NCBI GenBank assembly: GCA_017396085.1
Contig: JAFQNC010000020.1
Location: 37,322 to 101,321 of the forward strand
Reading direction: 5' to 3'
DNA from: Tidjanibacter sp.
GTDB lineage: Bacteria; Bacteroidota; Bacteroidia; Bacteroidales; Rikenellaceae
Length of the DNA: 64,000 nt
Positions 60,993 to 64,000 of the stretch are shown here, piece by piece. The translations under genes and the position numbers were made by a program. How positions within the stretch are numbered: the stretch's first letter is position 1; each line of letters begins with the position of its first letter. Under the pieces are notes generated by a model. The model was given only the letters and a program-made list of their open reading frames with translations, was not told where the DNA came from and made no database searches.

Positions 60993-62444
60993 CTACCACA
61001 GCATTGCATCAAAGGCAAGGCCTATGGTGAGCGGTGTGTGGTAGGTGGCAAACGATATGGAGTTGGCCGAGGCCGAGGTTGCGCCCTCACTCGGGGTGAA
61101 GGTTGAGCCCGTGCGCATCCAGTTGTAGTCCACAAAGAGCCTCACACCGAGGTTGTCGGCCGCAATGTAGCGCACCGAGGCACCCACCGTGGCGGTGAGG
61201 TGTTCGGTGGTGGAGTGTTCAAGGTGGCCCACAATGCTACCCTCGGGGCCCACGACCTCGTTGCGTTGGTAGTGGTTTTTGGACACTCCCACAAGGGCTT
61301 TCGCACCTGCCGACCAACGCTCCCCACGGTCAAGAGCAAGGGAGTAGAAGAGTCCGCCCTGCAAGGCGAGGCTGTTGAGTGGCTGGGGCTCCTCAATGGT
61401 GCCTCCGCCCAGCATCCCACGCTGCACAAGGTCGGCATAGCGACCCACTTTGGCCTGCGCTCCAACACCCACGTTGGGAGTGAAAAACCACGCACCCTCG
61501 ATGTTGAAGCCCACGCCCGAGGGTGCCACACGCTCGTAGTGTTTGCTGTTGTAGGGCAGCAGGTTGTAGCCCATAGCCACGCCTATGTAGGAGGGGTTGC
61601 GCCCTACGCTCACGGGGCTCCACTCGTCATCCTCGGGGCGCACAAGCCCACGGTTGCCCAGCAGACGGTCGGTGATGAGGTAGCCCAACTCGGTGCCGAG
61701 TATGCCCACACTCGCTCCCACCAACACATCGGTGAGCCAATGGCGGTTGTTGAGCATACGCGAAATGCCTGTAACGGTGGCCACCGAGTAGCCCGCCACG
61801 CTCACCCACGGAGAAAGGTGCCCATACTCACGATGGAGTATGGTGGCCGAGGAGAAGGCCATAGCCGTGTGGCCCGAGGGGAAGGAGTTGTGGCGGCTCC
61901 CATCGGGACGCAGGCGACCAATGCCAAACTTACCCGCATAGACCACAGCCAAACTTGCAGCCACACCCGCACCGCTCGAAAGGACCATTCGCTCCCACGA
62001 ACTGCGGCTCTCCACGCCAAAGGTTTTCAGCACCACGGTGGCAACCAAGGGGGAGAATTGTAGGAAATCATCGTAGTGGTAGCGGAATTGGGGCAGGTAG
62101 TCTTGGCGGAGTTGGCGTGTTTGCAGGTCGGCCGAGGCGGCAATGGCTCCCAAGCCGAGCAAACCCGCACCCACCTGCACATCCCTGCGTTGCCAATAGG
62201 CCATAGGTCGGCCCGTGGGGGTGGTTGGTGCAATGATTGGTGTGCCCACCTGCAATGGCGTAAACTTAACCTCCTGCAATGGAGCAAAGTCGCCCACCTG
62301 CAATGCGGAGGGAGCCCACACACCCTCGGTGGAGTGTGGCTCCGAGCCCAATGTGAGGGCCCTCGGCAAGAGGTTGGCCTCACCTCTTGCTGTTGCTATG
62401 GCTGCCACCATAGCAATAACAAACCAACATATCTTCCTTTTCAT
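60993..62444 (-). CDS. PAP2-family phosphatase fused to a C-terminal barrel-like domain, 483 aa
   Basis: A signal peptide (MKRKICWFVIAMVAAIATA) is followed by a spacer with three near-copies of 'PLQVG'. The PAP2 domain at about 85-255 has all three motifs: KFGIGRLRP, SFPSGHTAMAFS and SRMLNNRHWLTD. Such enzymes remove phosphate from lipids, for example lipid A or undecaprenyl pyrophosphate. From about residue 265 to the end the chain turns into amphipathic strands (IGVAMGYNLLP ... LTIGLAFDAMLW), which fits an outer-membrane barrel. The enzyme may thus be held at the outer membrane. It starts 9 bp after the repressor stop. Confidence 0.82.
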   Translation of the reverse strand: MKRKICWFVIAMVAAIATARGEANLLPRALTLGSEPHSTEGVWAPSALQVGDFAPLQEVKFTPLQVGTPIIAPTTPTGRPMAYWQRRDVQVGAGLLGLGAIAASADLQTRQLRQDYLPQFRYHYDDFLQFSPLVATVVLKTFGVESRSSWERMVLSSGAGVAASLAVVYAGKFGIGRLRPDGSRHNSFPSGHTAMAFSSATILHREYGHLSPWVSVAGYSVATVTGISRMLNNRHWLTDVLVGASVGILGTELGYLITDRLLGNRGLVRPEDDEWSPVSVGRNPSYIGVAMGYNLLPYNSKHYERVAPSGVGFNIEGAWFFTPNVGVGAQAKVGRYADLVQRGMLGGGTIEEPQPLNSLALQGGLFYSLALDRGERWSAGAKALVGVSKNHYQRNEVVGPEGSIVGHLEHSTTEHLTATVGASVRYIAADNLGVRLFVDYNWMRTGSTFTPSEGATSASANSISFATYHTPLTIGLAFDAMLW

Positions 62445-62453
62445 CTTCTAAAT

Positions 62454-63140
62454 CTACTTGATGGAGTTCATTCGGATGCTGGCCTTGATGAAGGCGAGGG
62501 CTCGGATGCGCTCAATTTCGATGTCCTTGTCGGCGTGGTGGGGGTTTTGGCTCACGAGTTTGATGCACCCCGGGCGCTCCGACTTTTGGATGTATTTCAC
62601 CGTGATGTACTCCTCGCCCTCGAGGTCGATGGAGAGCAGGTACATATCGCCCCAGAAGATGTTGTTCCAATCGTTCATCTGCTTGTAGAGCACAATGTCG
62701 CCACTTTTCAGCAGGGGGTACATACTGTCGCCCACAACGTAGATGGCACCATCGCACTTGGGCAGGTTGGGGATGTGGATGTAGTCCACAGGCTTCACCT
62801 TCGTAGGCTCCAAGAAGAGGGGTACAAGGCCGGCAGTGCCCTCAATATTGTAGAGGGGTACGCTCTGGTAGGGGATGGAGTTGTCGGTGCGCTTGGTGAA
62901 CTTCTGCCACTCGTCTTTGGGTGCATTGAACATTTCGCCCTTGCCGGTGTCGAGCCAGTCGGGGTTTACGTTCAATTCCTGAACAAGTATGTTCTTATTG
63001 CGCTCGCTCAGGGCACTCTTGCCCGTCTCAATCATCGAAAGGGCACTCTTACCCACGCCCAAAGTCTTTGCAAAGATGTCTTGGGTGAGCCCCAACTCCT
63101 TGCGGACCGCTTTCACTCTTTGTCCTTTGTTGTCAGCCAT
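62454..63140 (-). CDS. XRE-family repressor with S24 (LexA-like) domain, 228 aa
   Basis: The N-terminal helix-turn-helix is RVKAVRKELGLTQDIFAKTL with VGKSALSMIETGKSALS. The C-terminal S24 domain has the catalytic Ser139 in VGDSMYPLLKSGDIVLYK and Lys182 in ITVKYIQ. Ala103-Gly104 in GTAGLVP is a possible self-cleavage site, as in phage CI repressors. The protein is probably a DNA-damage-responsive repressor. It is divergent from a 109-aa gene and followed by the PAP2 gene. It may control the lysin on the same strand or the distant phage module; this is inference. Confidence 0.88.
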   Translation of the reverse strand: MADNKGQRVKAVRKELGLTQDIFAKTLGVGKSALSMIETGKSALSERNKNILVQELNVNPDWLDTGKGEMFNAPKDEWQKFTKRTDNSIPYQSVPLYNIEGTAGLVPLFLEPTKVKPVDYIHIPNLPKCDGAIYVVGDSMYPLLKSGDIVLYKQMNDWNNIFWGDMYLLSIDLEGEEYITVKYIQKSERPGCIKLVSQNPHHADKDIEIERIRALAFIKASIRMNSIK

Positions 63141-63161
63141 ATATCCTGTTTAGATTAAAAA

Positions 63162-63180
63162 TTTACCCGTTTTGTGTAAA
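63162..63180. promoter_or_regulatory. Possible operator between the divergent genes
   Basis: TTTAC-N9-GTAAA is an inverted repeat centred in the 111-bp space between the repressor gene and the 109-aa gene. It lies where a self-regulating repressor would bind. The half-sites are short, so chance is possible. Confidence 0.35.
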
Positions 63181-63201
63181 CGCTAATTCAAAAACTGAAC
63201 T

Positions 63202-63209
63202 TACATTTG
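63202..63209 (+). promoter_or_regulatory. Possible -7 box of the 109-aa gene
   Basis: TACATTTG matches TAnnTTTG. The best TTTG upstream (63171-63174) is 27 bp away, too far, so the promoter is incomplete. Confidence 0.4.
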
Positions 63210-63251
63210 CACCACAAAGTTAAGAAATTTATTTTGAAAATCCAATTTTTT

Positions 63252-63581
63252 ATGAAAGCAACCACTAAAACTACCACCGCAGCCACCCCTAACAGTGGCA
63301 AAGAGCGTGCAACAATTGAGTTTTCCAATGCCGACTATGCGCAAGTGAGGGCCCGCTTGTTGGAGGCCATTGATGGGAGCGACTTTTTCTCGGCCACCGT
63401 AACCTCCGAGCATCCCGCCTTTGAGTCCGAACTTGTTGCCACAATCATCGTCTACCGCAACTCGGAGGGCGAAATCTACGACCTCGTGCCCGTGTGGTGG
63501 GAGATGCACACCTACGACCCCTCCACCGGCGAGGAGTTGCTCAACGACTTCTCCTTCCGCACCCTGCGAGATGAGATTTAG
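63252..63581 (+). CDS. Small acidic protein divergent from the S24 repressor, 109 aa
   Basis: The start MKATTKTTTAATPNSGKE at 63252 follows an A/T-rich leader with a possible -7 box. After a Thr-rich start, the chain has a helix (ADYAQVRARLLEAIDGSDF) and then beta strands (SELVATIIVYRNSEGEIYDL, VPVWWEMHTYDPSTGEELLN). It has no signal peptide and is acidic. I recognise no family. Sharing a divergent control region with a CI-like repressor suggests control by it. Confidence 0.65.
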   Translation: MKATTKTTTAATPNSGKERATIEFSNADYAQVRARLLEAIDGSDFFSATVTSEHPAFESELVATIIVYRNSEGEIYDLVPVWWEMHTYDPSTGEELLNDFSFRTLRDEI

Positions 63582-64000
63582 GTGGCAAAGAGTAATTAGT
63601 AAAGAGTAATTAGTAAATTGTCCTTAAGGTCCTTAAAGCCCTTAAGGTCCCTAAAGCCCCCAAACGGCACGGGTATTAAAAAAGATACCCAAAATTGTCA
63701 GAGGAAATTTTCAATTAACCCACCTTTGGTGGCTTTTAGTTGCTCTCGCTCGGCACAGGCGTTGCCTGTTTTGTGTAGATGTTAGGTCTGCAATCTTTCG
63801 AGCCTTTGGATGCCAGCAAGCACCCTCTGCCCTCGCTTACTCGCAACTTTCTCAATTAACCCACCTCTGGTGGCTTTTAGTTGCTCTCGCTCGGCAGGCG
63901 TTGCCTGTTTTGTGTAGATGTTAGGTCTGCACTCTTTCGAGCCTTTGGATGCCAGCAAGCCCCCTCAGCTCTCGCTTACTAGCAACTTTCTCAATTCTCA
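63582..64000. repeat. Repeat cluster at the window end
   Basis: No gene is seen. In order: TAATTAGTAAAGAG units (about 63590-63618), a CCTTAAGGT/CCTTAAAGC array (about 63620-63658), and the hairpin GGGTATTAAAAAAGATACCC (63671-63690). Two long-form dispersed elements in tandem (63720-63848 and 63861-63987) close the window, each with the hairpin CCACCTNTGGTGG and ends AGTTGC/GCAACT. Confidence 0.8.

Noticed and set aside
2874..63658. CRISPR array
   Set aside because: The tandem units are 7-9 bp with no unique spacers, and no cas gene is present.
1..64000. tRNA or rRNA genes and insertion sequences
   Set aside because: No cloverleaf-like or rRNA-like stretch, transposase gene or terminal inverted repeats with target duplication were recognised by reading.

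Overview
The window looks like a chromosomal stretch of a moderately GC-rich member of the Bacteroidales, most likely an Alistipes-like Rikenellaceae. The class-level evidence is good: promoters of the TTTG-N19-TAnnTTTG type, a BT_3928-type DoxX gene, DUF5689 lipoproteins, outer-membrane barrels, a single-chain GcvP and Suf-only Fe-S assembly. The genus is a guess from GC content and heavy use of AGG arginine codons. No rRNA, tRNA, CRISPR array, integrase, transposase or origin was found.

Positions 1-8177 are a phage-derived structural module: the end of an upstream gene, a 780-aa tail-type protein, two small proteins, a ClpP-fold head protease, a capsid-type protein, a portal, a head-tail connector and a holin. 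It ends 113 bp before the core operon rimP-nusA-infB (8290-13652). Its codon use looks like that of the host, and it is interrupted by the same intergenic repeats as the rest of the window. A matching muramidase-type lysin (60185-60772) and an S24-type repressor (62454-63140) lie more than 50 kb away. The region could therefore be a decayed prophage or a domesticated, gene-transfer-agent-like system; the sequence alone does not decide.

Positions 14260-27934 hold a small lipoprotein, an EamA transporter, sufB-sufC-sufD-sufS with an unusually short SufD, tmk, a BT_3928-family membrane protein, a 1008-aa TPR protein with an outer-membrane barrel partner, and nadE. Positions 28595-39650 hold gcvP, an SRPBCC protein, a Nudix hydrolase, an S9 peptidase lipoprotein, a metallo-beta-lactamase-fold protein, two FKBP-type lipoproteins (one with a Gly/Tyr-rich insertion) and envelope proteins of unknown role.

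Positions 39831-49324 hold trkA behind a structured leader, a GH3-fold protein, a deoxynucleoside kinase, an rRNA methyltransferase overlapping a MATE transporter, the ribosome-assembly GTPases era and obg, and rpmA and rplU converging on obg across a shared terminator. Positions 49491-63581 hold a degenerate receiver protein, a GH31-type glycosidase, a CysQ-like phosphatase, an outer-membrane protein with two DUF5689 lipoproteins, an HD protein, two RNA-modification-type enzymes, the lysin, a PAP2-barrel fusion and the S24 repressor divergent from a 109-aa protein.

The most striking non-coding feature is the number of short repeat families filling almost every intergenic gap. The best of them are long hairpins directly after rimP, nusA and infB. 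They share a constant core with a GNNA-type tetraloop, while their outer arms differ in sequence but still pair, which is the pattern expected of a selected structure.
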